This document shows, piece by piece, positions 19,001 to 26,741 of a stretch of 45,195 nucleotides of DNA. The position numbers and the translations under genes were made by a program. This DNA comes from Lachnospiraceae bacterium (GTDB taxonomy: Bacteria; Bacillota; Clostridia; Lachnospirales; Lachnospiraceae): the NCBI GenBank assembly GCA_024684675.1, contig JAIKWO010000147.1, positions 1 through 45,195 on the forward strand, in the 5' to 3' direction. Below the pieces are notes generated by a model. It saw only the letters and a list, made by a program, of their open reading frames with translations, had not been told where the DNA came from and did not search any database. The stretch's first letter is position 1; each line of letters begins with the position of its first letter.

Positions 19001-21273
19001 GCATTGGTCACGGCGCCTCGCCCGCGCATCCGTTTGGTCACATCCGGGCCTGTCACCTCACGCCAGTCGCCAAAGCCGCTCCAGTCGTATTCATATTCCA
19101 GCCATGCCTTATTGGAAGGTATCTTGGAATGATTCTGCCGCAGATAATTCGCAAAATCCCCGATTTCCGTTGTATACGTGATCGTATAGGTTTTATTGCC
19201 GGATAGAATATGCGTCGACGGATCACCAAGAAGCGACAGGTACCAGGAATAATCTGAACCGGCCGTGGTACAGATCGTGTAGTCGGCGCCTTCCGTCAGA
19301 TTCGTAACGACATGCGAATCATTATCCTCACAGGATACATACACAGAGCCGTCTTTCAGCGTCATCTGTGTCGTCAGATCCTTATCAAAGCTGTCATATA
19401 CGCGCATATACCGAAAGCTGTAACCATTGGTATCCAGTGTGATCGTCCAATCAGCAGAGCCGTCGGCATTGAGCTGTCCGCCGTCTTTTGTGATCCAGTC
19501 ACGTAATGTCTTCGACACAGACTGTGAATCGGAAGCCTCCGCGATCGGTGCTGCGTTCGGATGTGCCATATCATAAACACGGAAATCGTTCTCTGCAGTG
19601 TAGTTGATCGTTCCGTTTGTTTTCGCGCCGTCTCCTGCAAGAAAATCAACATGTGTCCGATAGGTAATCTCGGTAATGGCACCCGGCGAATTGTCTGAAA
19701 AGGAATAGGTGATCGTCCGCTCATTCGGATCATAATCATCCGGCGCGACCGGCGTCCCTCCCACCGTGAGCGAACCGTCCACATAGGACTGACCCTCGCT
19801 GAACGTATCCTTGATCAGATAGCCGCTTGCATACGTGATCGGATTAGCGGCATTTGTGATCCGTACTGTCCAGGGGATCGTATCGTCGCTTTCGTCAAAT
19901 TCCCCTGCTGTCTTTGTGACAGTCGGAGCAGGCTGGTTATCTCTGATCTTCATAGTGATCGAATCTGTCGTTCCCGGGATCGTGAATGCGTACTCTTCAT
20001 TCGTTCCGATCTCGGTCCGGTTCAGCGATAGCTCCATACTGACCATCACATCGTTCAATGCTTCGGAATCAGCAGGTTGATAGGTCACATGTAATTTGAC
20101 TTTTCCGTTCGATTCAACAGAAAGTTCACCGAATTCCGTTCCGTCGCTTAGCGTAACGGATACCTGCGAAAACGCACTTAGATCAAAAGCGTCCTCATCA
20201 ATATGCGGAAGCAGGTAGGTCTCATCTGATTTGATATAGACGGATCCCTCTTCCTGAAATATTTCCGGTACATTGATATAGAGCGGACTCTTCATCGTGT
20301 ATTCGATCGTAAGCGTATCTGTCAGAGATATCATCGAAGAGCTTGTTAATTCCGTATTGCCCTTTTTGATGAGAGCACTCTCAACCAGTGCATCCTCTCT
20401 CGCTGTCAGTCCGGAATCGTTCTGCACATCTTCCAGGCTGACAACCGCATAGGTGGAAAAGTGCTCCGCATCAATGATGACTTCCCCCTTTGCGACCTCC
20501 GTATCGATCGCTTCCGCCTCTTCGCCGTCGTCCGATACATGGAATACCTGTACATCCGCTTTGGAAGAAGCAAGTGCCTTGCCGGTATCGATGTTTTCGA
20601 ATGTGACCTTCACAGAGCCCTTGTCCGTATCCGGCTGGATCTCATCACCGTCCTTATTATAGATCGTGATGTCAAAAGCACGTAACGCCGTAATCTTCTG
20701 TCTCTTGGTAAGCTCGGACGCTACGGTCTCTTCGATCTCATCAGCCTTGCTGCCTTTGATCTCACGAACACGGATATAAGCTCCCTTCGGGAAAACGCCC
20801 GCATCGGCCGTGGCTTTAACAAGGACACCGTTTACGCGCACGGAATCCGAAAAGTCCTCAGCTTCTTCGGCTTCGGTCTCTTCCGTCTCCTCAGTTTCTT
20901 CTGTCTCTTTGGTTTCCTCTGTCTCTTCCGCCTCGTCGGTCTCTTCTAAATCTTCTGTTTCCTCTGACTCCTCTTCCGATTCATCCTCTTCAGAATCTTC
21001 CGCCTCTTCCTCGTCTTCAGAGGCTTCGTCTTCACGCTCATCATCTGAGGACTCTTCTTCGTCGTCTTCGTCCTCCTCGCGCTCATCCTCGTCGCAATCG
21101 TCCTCATCCTCTTCTTCATCGATATCGTCTGCTTCGTCCGGATCGCTGTCTTCACTTTCCTTCGCATTCACGACTGCCATACCGGCAAGGCGCGTAGCGG
21201 AGAAGACATTCCCTCCAAGCATATCAATGATTAAAAATAAGCACAGCAGCGCAACGGAAAAACGCTTTTTCAT
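16093..21273 (-). CDS. Large LPXTG-like cell-wall-anchored protein with Cna-B repeats
   Basis: A 1726-residue exported surface protein, probably an adhesin. Signal peptide (1 to about 37), then an acidic low-complexity tract (about 39-141) of Asp, Glu and Ser with EET/TEE repeats. The central part has several domains like the isopeptide-forming folds of collagen-binding adhesins and fimbriae (recurring blocks such as VTVNKTFEPLTDVKVTENL and the FTAHVDDGD region). From about 1200 to 1620 come four Cna-B/SpaA-type modules, with starts near 1201, 1293, 1406 and 1511; the first has the classic end TLREKTAPDGY. A PSGSGGSHHHRHH stretch precedes the anchor. The sorting signal is LAKTG (1689-1693), then a hydrophobic helix and RKKK. 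Alanine replaces the usual Pro of LPXTG. The ATG at 21273 follows GGGGATTTAGGAAT; the longer frame to 21324 lacks a binding site. The downstream sortase is its likely partner. Confidence 0.9.
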   Translation of the reverse strand: MKKRFSVALLCLFLIIDMLGGNVFSATRLAGMAVVNAKESEDSDPDEADDIDEEEDEDDCDEDEREEDEDDEEESSDDEREDEASEDEEEAEDSEEDESEEESEETEDLEETDEAEETEETKETEETEETEETEAEEAEDFSDSVRVNGVLVKATADAGVFPKGAYIRVREIKGSKADEIEETVASELTKRQKITALRAFDITIYNKDGDEIQPDTDKGSVKVTFENIDTGKALASSKADVQVFHVSDDGEEAEAIDTEVAKGEVIIDAEHFSTYAVVSLEDVQNDSGLTAREDALVESALIKKGNTELTSSSMISLTDTLTIEYTMKSPLYINVPEIFQEEGSVYIKSDETYLLPHIDEDAFDLSAFSQVSVTLSDGTEFGELSVESNGKVKLHVTYQPADSEALNDVMVSMELSLNRTEIGTNEEYAFTIPGTTDSITMKIRDNQPAPTVTKTAGEFDESDDTIPWTVRITNAANPITYASGYLIKDTFSEGQSYVDGSLTVGGTPVAPDDYDPNERTITYSFSDNSPGAITEITYRTHVDFLAGDGAKTNGTINYTAENDFRVYDMAHPNAAPIAEASDSQSVSKTLRDWITKDGGQLNADGSADWTITLDTNGYSFRYMRVYDSFDKDLTTQMTLKDGSVYVSCEDNDSHVVTNLTEGADYTICTTAGSDYSWYLSLLGDPSTHILSGNKTYTITYTTEIGDFANYLRQNHSKIPSNKAWLEYEYDWSGFGDWREVTGPDVTKRMRGRGAVTNAAIDKRFVSYDAARHRIKWEVTVNKTFEPLTDVKVTENLQGRGQHFFSVDDATLTTDNNGTETSAGMFFMSGNYTETSSGIEIDFGSALSGKKAVFNVYTELDDDEKSFWAANNKKEYTNSVTLSFAPNREVTATAKKTIESTVLEKSAGAYHYDTHTIDYTIVVNKNKMAMSGVLVTDDLRHYGLSLVLGSVMLNNNIMSTDTTAESYYTYDPDADGVLRFHLADIADADVGKDAAKETITFTAHVDDGDIFTSVNNADVTVENTASLTTHEYPTAVSAGKNVKFKNSIIKKTGSANSSNNTATYTVTFNGNKQPLPSNLIIRDTLGASFDLEPDTVRLYIGQINASTGAVTSTGTEETGYRVETRPGTGGKTVMDVVLPQRSDNRNIYVLTYRVTAADMDANDFSNGIQLVGYASNGSNSSSANLSETSFSSGWPSSAFYLVVTNVDKEDDGIKLAGTTFEVRDGADPDHVVATLISNANGIARSAGKLSANSTYTLREKTAPDGYKESDHTETFTTGATGGVRHPIEITFENEKKSKNISIMKENGNGEGLAGASLKVTHELTDHSIKTSDPWTSTTSAHTFKASYDVVYTLTEASAPFGYQTADDITFYVDSTDETLKILQDDGVTFAAEADNTITMVDVLKGTHAFTVDEQSSEQEISLTGATLKISEHSDGSDPVLSWTSTGEPKSVALPAGEYYLLEDSAPNGFTAAPAMRFKIDAEGKLSVWNETTSGYEETDEPALVMKDETNTSDTVSVDMNETDIYGAPLPGIKMTLYKFSANRSSTTLVGTWTTGGTDPTNKALQYQTLYLLTESAGLSGYLPTQSIVFKISNEGKVLIENTDGSFTDSGENKAILTAHQVPPSGSGGSHHHRHHSDSPSDGTNQQNPSVLVKGVALDPNGRLVKLVNGVFEEDTETDGTNLRPISKRLLAKTGGFMGTPMSYAAGVLSMLAGLFLLFRKKKVSEEN

Positions 21274-21411
21274 ATTCCTAAATCCCCTTAAAATCAATTC
21301 AAACAACCTGTATGGGAAAAACATACCAAATACGATTATACGATTGGATTTAGGAAAAATCTACCATATTTTCTTTTTTGTACATTTAATAAATATAGTA
21401 TAAAATTTTTA

Positions 21412-21885
21412 TCACATTTGTGCAGAAAGATTCGCCATTTCGATTGCACCAAGTGCGCAATCATAGCCCTTGTTCCCTGCTTTGCTGCCTGCGCGGGCGA
21501 TCGCCTGCTCGATATTTTCCGTTGTCACGATCCCGAACATGGTCGGTACGCCCGTCTGCATGCCGATCTGTGCGATGCCCTTGGAAACCTCATTGCAGAC
21601 ATAATCATAGTGGGATGTCTGTCCTCGGATCACGCAGCCTAAGCAGATCACCGCATCATACTTGCCGGATGCCGCCATCTTCTGCGCGATCATCGGAATC
21701 TCAAAAGCGCCCGGCACCCATGCTGCCGTGATGTTCTCCTCTGCCACGCCGTGACGCACAAGACCGTCCACCGCGCCCCCAAGGAGCTTATTCACGATAA
21801 TCTCGTTAAAGCGGGCCGCCACGATCCCGACTTTCATGCCCTCACTTGCTACCACTTTGCCTTCCAGTACGTTGAATTCTTTCAT
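21412..21885 (-). CDS. ribH: 6,7-dimethyl-8-ribityllumazine synthase
   Basis: Condenses 5-amino-6-ribitylaminouracil with the 4-carbon product of RibB, the step before riboflavin synthase; forms icosahedral or pentameric shells. It is 157 residues, full length. Family motifs: [14 protein letters not shown], the WVPGAFEIP loop, [16 protein letters not shown] with the catalytic His, and [15 protein letters not shown]. It is last of four riboflavin genes, 12 bases after ribBA, and no terminator is visible before the surface protein gene's promoter region. Confidence 0.97.
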   Translation of the reverse strand: MKEFNVLEGKVVASEGMKVGIVAARFNEIIVNKLLGGAVDGLVRHGVAEENITAAWVPGAFEIPMIAQKMAASGKYDAVICLGCVIRGQTSHYDYVCNEVSKGIAQIGMQTGVPTMFGIVTTENIEQAIARAGSKAGNKGYDCALGAIEMANLSAQM

Positions 21886-21897
21886 GTTTTTTCTCCT

Positions 21898-23118
21898 TTA
21901 TGAATTACTTAATATGTGTCCCATCTTCATCTTCTTGGTCATGAGGTACTTCCGGTCATATTCCTGCGGCGCGATCTCGATCGGCACACGCTCTTTGATC
22001 TCCATGCCAAAATCGTTCAGGCCGTAGATCTTGTCCGGATTATTGGTAAGAAGCCGAAGCGACTTGCAGCCAAGGTCTTTTAAGATCTGCGCACCGACCC
22101 AGTATTCGCGAAGGTCAGGTGCAAAGCCCAGCTTTATGTTCGCTTCGACCGTATCGTAGCCCTGCTCCTGTAATGCGTAGGCTTTGATCTTGTTGATAAG
22201 GCCGATGCCACGCCCTTCCTGTCGCATGTAAAGAACGATGCCGCGCCCTTCCTTCTCGACCTCACGCATCGCAGCCTGCAACTGCAAGCCGCAGTCACAG
22301 CGAAGCGAACCGAATGCATCACCTGTCAGGCACTCGGAATGCACGCGGCAGAGCACATTTTCTCCATCTGCGATCTCACCCTTTACAAGCGCCACATGGT
22401 GCTCGCCCGTAATATCATTGATATAACCGCACATGCGGAATGTGCCGTACTCTGTGGGGAGCTCAGCCACCGCTTCCAGCGTCACATGCTTTTCATGGAT
22501 GCGACAGTAGTTCTGTAAGTCTTTGATCGTAATGAAAATAAGACCAAAGCGCTCTGCAAGCTCATGGAGTTTTGGCGTACGCATCATCGTGCCGTCATCG
22601 TCCATGATCTCGCAGCAGACGCCGCATTCCGTAAGACCGGCAAGACGCATCAGATCAACCGTTGCCTCCGTATGGCCGTTGCGCACCAGCACGCCCCCCT
22701 TTCTCGATACAAGCGGAAAGGTGTGGCCGGGTCTTCTAAGATCGGCAGGCTTCGTTGCGGGATCTGCACATTTTCTCATGGTAAAACCGCGCTCCTCGGC
22801 CGAGATGCCCGTCGTTGTATCAATATGATCCACCGATACGGTAAATGCGGTCTCGTGGTTGTCCGTATTGTCCGCGACCATCTTGTTAAGACCGAGGCGC
22901 GCCGCAACCTCTTCGCTCATCGGCGTGCAGATCAGGCCCTTCCCGTAGGATGCCATGAAGTTGATGTTCTCCTTGGTGGCAAACTCCGCCGCGCAGATAA
23001 AGTCGCCCTCATTCTCTCTGTCCGGATCGTCCGTAACCAGGATGATCTTCCCTTCCTTCAGCGCGGCAAGCGCCTCCGGAATTGTGTTATACGTGTATTC
23101 GTTTTCTTTCATTGCCAT
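21898..23118 (-). CDS. ribBA: Bifunctional DHBP synthase / GTP cyclohydrolase II
   Basis: Catalyses both entry reactions of riboflavin synthesis: the N-terminal half makes 3,4-dihydroxy-2-butanone 4-phosphate from ribulose 5-phosphate, the C-terminal half opens GTP. The 406-residue length matches fused RibBA. DHBP synthase features: [37 protein letters not shown] and [11 protein letters not shown]. Cyclohydrolase II zinc motif [15 protein letters not shown], then [14 protein letters not shown] lies 5 bases before the ATG. It lies between ribE and ribH in the riboswitch-controlled operon. Confidence 0.97.
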   Translation of the reverse strand: MAMKENEYTYNTIPEALAALKEGKIILVTDDPDRENEGDFICAAEFATKENINFMASYGKGLICTPMSEEVAARLGLNKMVADNTDNHETAFTVSVDHIDTTTGISAEERGFTMRKCADPATKPADLRRPGHTFPLVSRKGGVLVRNGHTEATVDLMRLAGLTECGVCCEIMDDDGTMMRTPKLHELAERFGLIFITIKDLQNYCRIHEKHVTLEAVAELPTEYGTFRMCGYINDITGEHHVALVKGEIADGENVLCRVHSECLTGDAFGSLRCDCGLQLQAAMREVEKEGRGIVLYMRQEGRGIGLINKIKAYALQEQGYDTVEANIKLGFAPDLREYWVGAQILKDLGCKSLRLLTNNPDKIYGLNDFGMEIKERVPIEIAPQEYDRKYLMTKKMKMGHILSNS

Positions 23119-23176
23119 ATGTACTCCGTTTCTATTTTGTAAAGCCTATGCTTTCTGTATCAGATTTCAAGATCCG

Positions 23177-23839
23177 TTAAAAACCATGTTCCGCAAGGAA
23201 CTCCATCGTAAGGCCGGTGCTCTTTTCTCCGAACGAAGCGTCTTCCTTCGTTGCAAATCCAAGAAGCCTGCCGACATATTTGCCGACGATATCTGTTTCC
23301 AGATTCACTAGATCGCCCGCCTTCTTACGAAGAAGCGTTGTCTCTTCGCTGGTGTGCGGGATCACGGAGACTTTGAACGAACTACTGTCCACCGCGGCCA
23401 CCGTCAGGCTGATGCCGTCGATCGCGATAGAGCCCTTTTCAACGATGTAGCGAAGCAGTGCTTCCTCCGTCCGGATCGTCACCCAGACCGCATTCTCTTC
23501 GCGTACAAGCGATGTGATCGTGCCGGTTCCGTCGATGTGACCGGAAACGATGTGGCCGCCGAATCGGCCGTCCGACGCCATGGCACGCTCCAGATTCACA
23601 GGATCGCCTTCACCAAGCGATGACAGGCTGCTGCGCCTTACCGTCTCCGCCATCACGTCCGCGCGAAAGCTGTCTTTGGTCTTCGAAACAACAGTCAGGC
23701 AGATGCCGTTTACCGCGATGCTGTCACCGATCTTCGTGCCTTCAAGCACTGTCTTCGCTGCAATCTCGATCTGTCCGGACATGCCGCTTAATGTAAGCGC
23801 ACGGATCGTTCCCGTCTCTTCAACGATTCCCGTAAACAT
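23177..23839 (-). CDS. ribE: Riboflavin synthase, alpha chain
   Basis: Dismutates two 6,7-dimethyl-8-ribityllumazine molecules to riboflavin and the RibA-pathway intermediate. 220 residues with two lumazine-binding repeats: MFTGIVEETG with IAVNGICLTV in the first, and HIVSGHIDGTG with IAIDGISLTV in the second. The start is the ATG 8 bases after AAAGGAGG; the longer frame to 23896 runs inside ribD. It overlaps the 3' end of ribD by 20 bases, which implies translational coupling. Confidence 0.96.
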   Translation of the reverse strand: MFTGIVEETGTIRALTLSGMSGQIEIAAKTVLEGTKIGDSIAVNGICLTVVSKTKDSFRADVMAETVRRSSLSSLGEGDPVNLERAMASDGRFGGHIVSGHIDGTGTITSLVREENAVWVTIRTEEALLRYIVEKGSIAIDGISLTVAAVDSSSFKVSVIPHTSEETTLLRKKAGDLVNLETDIVGKYVGRLLGFATKEDASFGEKSTGLTMEFLAEHGF

Positions 23840-25064
23840 AAGGCTTTTCCTCCTTTTCTCCACGACTCTGATCGGCGGATGCAACGTCCGCCTCATGATC
23901 CGGCTTCATCTGCTTTATTACGTGATAAGAGAGCAAGACGTCGCCTTCGATCTTCTCAACATCATAAAGCTCCATTATGCAGGCGTTTTCTACTGCCAGG
24001 ATCCCGTCTCCTGCAACCGGCGAACGTGCATCGCCGCCAAAGATCTTCGGCGCGACAAAGGCACGCACTTCGCTTACAAGTCCTTCTTTTAACAGGCTTT
24101 CATTCAGAATGCCGCCGCCCTCAACAAGGACGCTGTCGATCTCCTCCTCTACAAGAAAACGCATCAGCTTCCGCAGATCCACTTTCCCGCCTCTGCCCGG
24201 CAGGTTAACGATCCGCACGCCCGCGCCAAGTAGCTGCAAGGCTTTCGCGCAAAGACTGAGCGGTATATCCGCCGGGATCATGTCAAGCGATGACGGTACC
24301 TTGATCTCTCCGGATGCGTGCGTATCCATAGCCGTCACCACAATTGTCGGAATCTCCCTCGCGCTCTGCATGATCTGCGAATCAAACGGAAGCTGCAGGC
24401 GACTGTCGCAGATCACGCGGATCGGGTCGCGCCCGCCTTCCAGCCGGCAATTCAGCATCGGATCGTCAGCCAGAACAGTTCCGATCCCTGCCATGATCGC
24501 CATATGCGCATGGCGCATTTCCTGTACGCGCGCTCTGGCCGCATCGCCCGTGATCCACTTGGATGCGCCGGTCTTCGTTGCGATCTTGCCATCCGCAGTC
24601 ATTGCGTATTTCAGCGTTACATACGGCATCCGGCTCGTCATATAGTGAAAAAAGACCGGATTCAGCGCATCGCACTCCTCTTTCATAAAGTCCTCTTCCA
24701 CTTGGATCCCGGCATCTCTAAGGATCGCTGCTCCCTTGCCGCATACTTTTGGATTGGGATCCCTCGAGCCAATCACCACACGCGCGATCTTGTTTTCAAT
24801 GATCGCCTCCGTGCAGGGCGGCGTCTTTCCGTAGTGGCAGCACGGTTCCAGCGTCACATAGAGTGTCGCCCCTTCCGCAGACTCCGTAAGCGATGCAAAC
24901 GCGTTCCGCTCCGCATGAAGCTCGCCGCACCGCGCGTGGTACCCTTCGCCGATGATCCGTCCATCCTTCACGATCACGGCACCGACCATCGGATTCGGGT
25001 GGCACCACCCTTCTCCTTTGCGGGCAAGTTCGATCGCCCGCAGCATGTAGTCCCTCTCTGTCAT
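23820..25064 (-). CDS. ribD: Bifunctional riboflavin deaminase/reductase
   Basis: Deaminates and then reduces the pyrimidine product of GTP cyclohydrolase II. N-terminal zinc deaminase domain with HAERNAF and PCCHYGKTPPC; C-terminal reductase domain with YVTLKYAMTADGKIATKTG and a VEGGGILNESLL motif. At 414 residues it is somewhat longer than typical (about 360-380) because of a hydrophilic C-terminal tail (KPDHEADVASADQSRGEKEE) that overlaps the start of ribE. It is first in the operon, behind an FMN riboswitch and a long leader; the site before its ATG is weak (GAGGTATGAC). Confidence 0.95.
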   Translation of the reverse strand: MTERDYMLRAIELARKGEGWCHPNPMVGAVIVKDGRIIGEGYHARCGELHAERNAFASLTESAEGATLYVTLEPCCHYGKTPPCTEAIIENKIARVVIGSRDPNPKVCGKGAAILRDAGIQVEEDFMKEECDALNPVFFHYMTSRMPYVTLKYAMTADGKIATKTGASKWITGDAARARVQEMRHAHMAIMAGIGTVLADDPMLNCRLEGGRDPIRVICDSRLQLPFDSQIMQSAREIPTIVVTAMDTHASGEIKVPSSLDMIPADIPLSLCAKALQLLGAGVRIVNLPGRGGKVDLRKLMRFLVEEEIDSVLVEGGGILNESLLKEGLVSEVRAFVAPKIFGGDARSPVAGDGILAVENACIMELYDVEKIEGDVLLSYHVIKQMKPDHEADVASADQSRGEKEEKPYVYGNR

Positions 25065-25241
25065 GTCATACCTCGCTGTCTTATGACCTTAAAGGCAGGC
25101 TGTATCTGATCGCTCTTTCCGAGCGATGCAGCTTTCGATTGTACCGATAACGATTGTGGGAAAATGTGAATGAAATCTCACGAGAAAAGGAATGCCCTGC
25201 GGCATTCTTTTTGAACAATTTGCTTCCGAGAAAAATCTCGT
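25065..25241 (-). other. Second half of the ribD leader with extra hairpins
   Basis: This 177-base stretch between the riboswitch terminator and ribD holds three more possible stem-loops on the minus strand: CGAG/CTCG at about 25227-25240, GAATGCC/GGCATTC at 25192-25209 with a T-rich 3' side, and ATCGCTC/GAGCGAT at about 25109-25126. No gene is seen in it. Confidence 0.5.
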
Positions 25242-25272
25242 AAAAAAGCCCTGTCGAAAAAACGACAGGGCT
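25242..25272 (-). terminator. Riboswitch-controlled intrinsic terminator in the rib leader
   Basis: Perfect 10-base arms AGCCCTGTCG/CGACAGGGCT (25247-25256 and 25263-25272) with a 6-T loop on the minus strand and a following TTTTTT. It lies 44 bases after the FMN aptamer and about 180 bases before ribD, so it fits FMN-triggered early termination. Confidence 0.88.
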
Positions 25273-25315
25273 GTCATGCAAATCAAACACCATCACAGAA
25301 TAAACCTGTGATGCC

Positions 25316-25466
25316 TCTCTCTTCTTCCATCCAGACTATCCCGCAGACTTATCGTCTGCTTCGTGCTATCAAGCATCTGTCGGCTCCGTAATCGCAACGG
25401 ATCATGCCTTTCGGCTCGCGGGCTGTACCGCCGGTCGGGAATTGCACCCTGCCCTGAAGATCAATA
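25316..25466 (-). ncRNA. FMN riboswitch (RFN element) of the rib operon
   Basis: Conserved RFN blocks are readable on the minus strand in order: TCTTCAGGGCAGGGTG, AATTCCCGACCGGCGGTA, AGCCCGCGAGC, TTACGGAGCCGACAG and TAGTCTGGATGGAAGAAG, with the outer P1 arms TCTTC/GAAGA closing the six-way junction. FMN binding by this family lowers expression of riboflavin genes. A hairpin at 25291-25313 (arms CATCACAG/CTGTGATG) lies between the aptamer and the terminator and may take part in switching. Confidence 0.95.
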
Positions 25467-25478
25467 TGAATTTGTTAC

Positions 25479-25507
25479 AGTATACGACAAGAAAGCGAAG
25501 AGCGCAA
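25479..25507 (-). promoter_or_regulatory. Promoter of the riboflavin operon
   Basis: TTGCGC (25502-25507) and TATACT (25479-25484) are 17 bases apart on the minus strand. Transcription would start within about 10 bases of the 5' edge of the FMN aptamer, which supports the assignment. Confidence 0.75.
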
Positions 25508-25573
25508 GTGCCAATAGGAGCATATACAATGTGTGGAAGCGGGCGCATTACCAAATTTCCTATCTCTACATCG

Positions 25574-25658
25574 TTATTCGCTTTGAGCGCGTTTAAAGCG
25601 AATAAAAAATATTTCAAAACGAATATCTATTGACAGAAGGCGAATAAAAAAATACAAT
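25574..25658 (+). promoter_or_regulatory. Promoter and GCGAATAA repeats of the HTH-ATPase-STAS gene
   Basis: TTGACA (25630-25635) and TACAAT (25653-25658) are 17 bases apart on the plus strand. GCGAATAA occurs in the spacer (25640-25647) and again at 25598-25605, where it is the right half of a perfect inverted repeat with 11-base arms TTATTCGCTTT/AAAGCGAATAA (25574-25584 and 25595-25605). The encoded protein has an HTH domain, so self-regulation is plausible. Confidence 0.72.
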
Positions 25659-25680
25659 AAAACCACCAAGGAGAACAGCC

Positions 25681-26691
25681 ATGAAATTTAACACAGAAAT
25701 GAAGCGCAACATCATACTCTATCTGCTGGAGAAGATCGACCAGAAAGACCCGGCCGTTTCCAAAGCGGTGGCGGAGTGTTTTTCCGTTAATCAGAACACG
25801 ATCCACACATACATTAATGAGTTGGTATCGGATCAGGTGATCAGGCGTGTTAAGCGCGGACAGTACGAGCTGTTTAAATCCGAATATAAGTTCCGGCTTA
25901 AACGCTCCGCCGGCGATCTTGATTCAGACATCGCCGCATACGATCATTGCTTATTGGATCATATCAAGCACTTGGGTGAAAATGTGCGATCCATTTGGGG
26001 CTATGCGTTCAGTGAGATGATCAACAATGTAATGGATCATTCTACAGCTGAGAACGTGGAAGTGATCATTGAACAGGATTATCTCAACACAACGGCCATC
26101 ATTCTTGATGACGGAATCGGAATCTTTAAAAAGATCAAGGAGCATTTTCACTTTGCAACCCTTGATGAAGCCATCAGTGAGCTTTTCAAAGGGAAGCTGA
26201 CCACCGATGCAGAGAATCATTCCGGCGAAGGGATTTTTTTCAGTTCCAAGCTGATGGACGATTTCTACATCATCTCCGACGGAAAAGTCTTTTCGAATAA
26301 TAAATTCGATAACAGCAAGATCTTGAATTACACAGAATCCGAATTCAAAGGCACCTGCGTATGGATGCGCCTGTCGAATTATACAAATAAAAAGCCGCAG
26401 GATGTGTTTGATGCGTACGCGGATACAGACGGTGGCTTTACAAAAACGAGAATCCCATTAAAAAACATATTTGACAGTTCACCCGTATCCCGCTCGCAGG
26501 CCAAGCGGATCTGCAATCGCCTCGAACAATTTGAAGAAGTCCTGCTGGATTTTGAGGGGATCGGTTGGATGGGGCAGGGTTTTGCACATCAACTGTTTGT
26601 TGTCTTTGCAAAAGGTCACCCGGACATTCGTTTGATCCCGATCAACATGAATGAGGATGTCACAAAAATGTATGTTCATGTTACTACATAA
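25681..26691 (+). CDS. Fused HTH - GHKL ATPase - STAS-like (DUF4325) regulator
   Basis: A 336-residue single-chain regulator of unknown pathway. Residues 1-65 form a winged-helix-type HTH (FSVNQNTIHTYINELVSDQVIRR). Residues about 85-235 are a histidine-kinase-like ATPase with N box EMINNVMDH (Glu112, Asn115, Asp119), G1 box DDGIGIF (144-149) and G2 GEG (182-184). No phosphoacceptor His domain is seen. Residues about 265-336 match STAS-like DUF4325 (PVSRSQAKRIC, VLLDFEGIGWMGQGFAHQL). The layout resembles an anti-sigma kinase joined to its anti-anti-sigma partner, with a DNA-binding head. AAGGAG lies 7 bases before the ATG. It diverges from the riboflavin operon and ends at a shared terminator. 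Cytoplasmic. Confidence 0.85.
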   Translation: MKFNTEMKRNIILYLLEKIDQKDPAVSKAVAECFSVNQNTIHTYINELVSDQVIRRVKRGQYELFKSEYKFRLKRSAGDLDSDIAAYDHCLLDHIKHLGENVRSIWGYAFSEMINNVMDHSTAENVEVIIEQDYLNTTAIILDDGIGIFKKIKEHFHFATLDEAISELFKGKLTTDAENHSGEGIFFSSKLMDDFYIISDGKVFSNNKFDNSKILNYTESEFKGTCVWMRLSNYTNKKPQDVFDAYADTDGGFTKTRIPLKNIFDSSPVSRSQAKRICNRLEQFEEVLLDFEGIGWMGQGFAHQLFVVFAKGHPDIRLIPINMNEDVTKMYVHVTT

Positions 26692-26694
26692 AAA

Positions 26695-26725
26695 GCGAGG
26701 GTCTGTTATCCGACCCTCGCCTTTT
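26695..26725. terminator. Bidirectional intrinsic terminator
   Basis: Arms GCGAGGGTC/GACCCTCGC (26695-26720) with a short loop between two converging genes. Minus side is followed by TTTTTATG, plus side by CTTTTCC. Confidence 0.85.
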
Positions 26726-26741
26726 CCTTATCACTTTAGAA

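Noticed and set aside
20810-21403. Ser-rich 197-residue plus-strand frame
   Set aside because: It is the complement of the acidic tract of the surface protein and has no gene signals.
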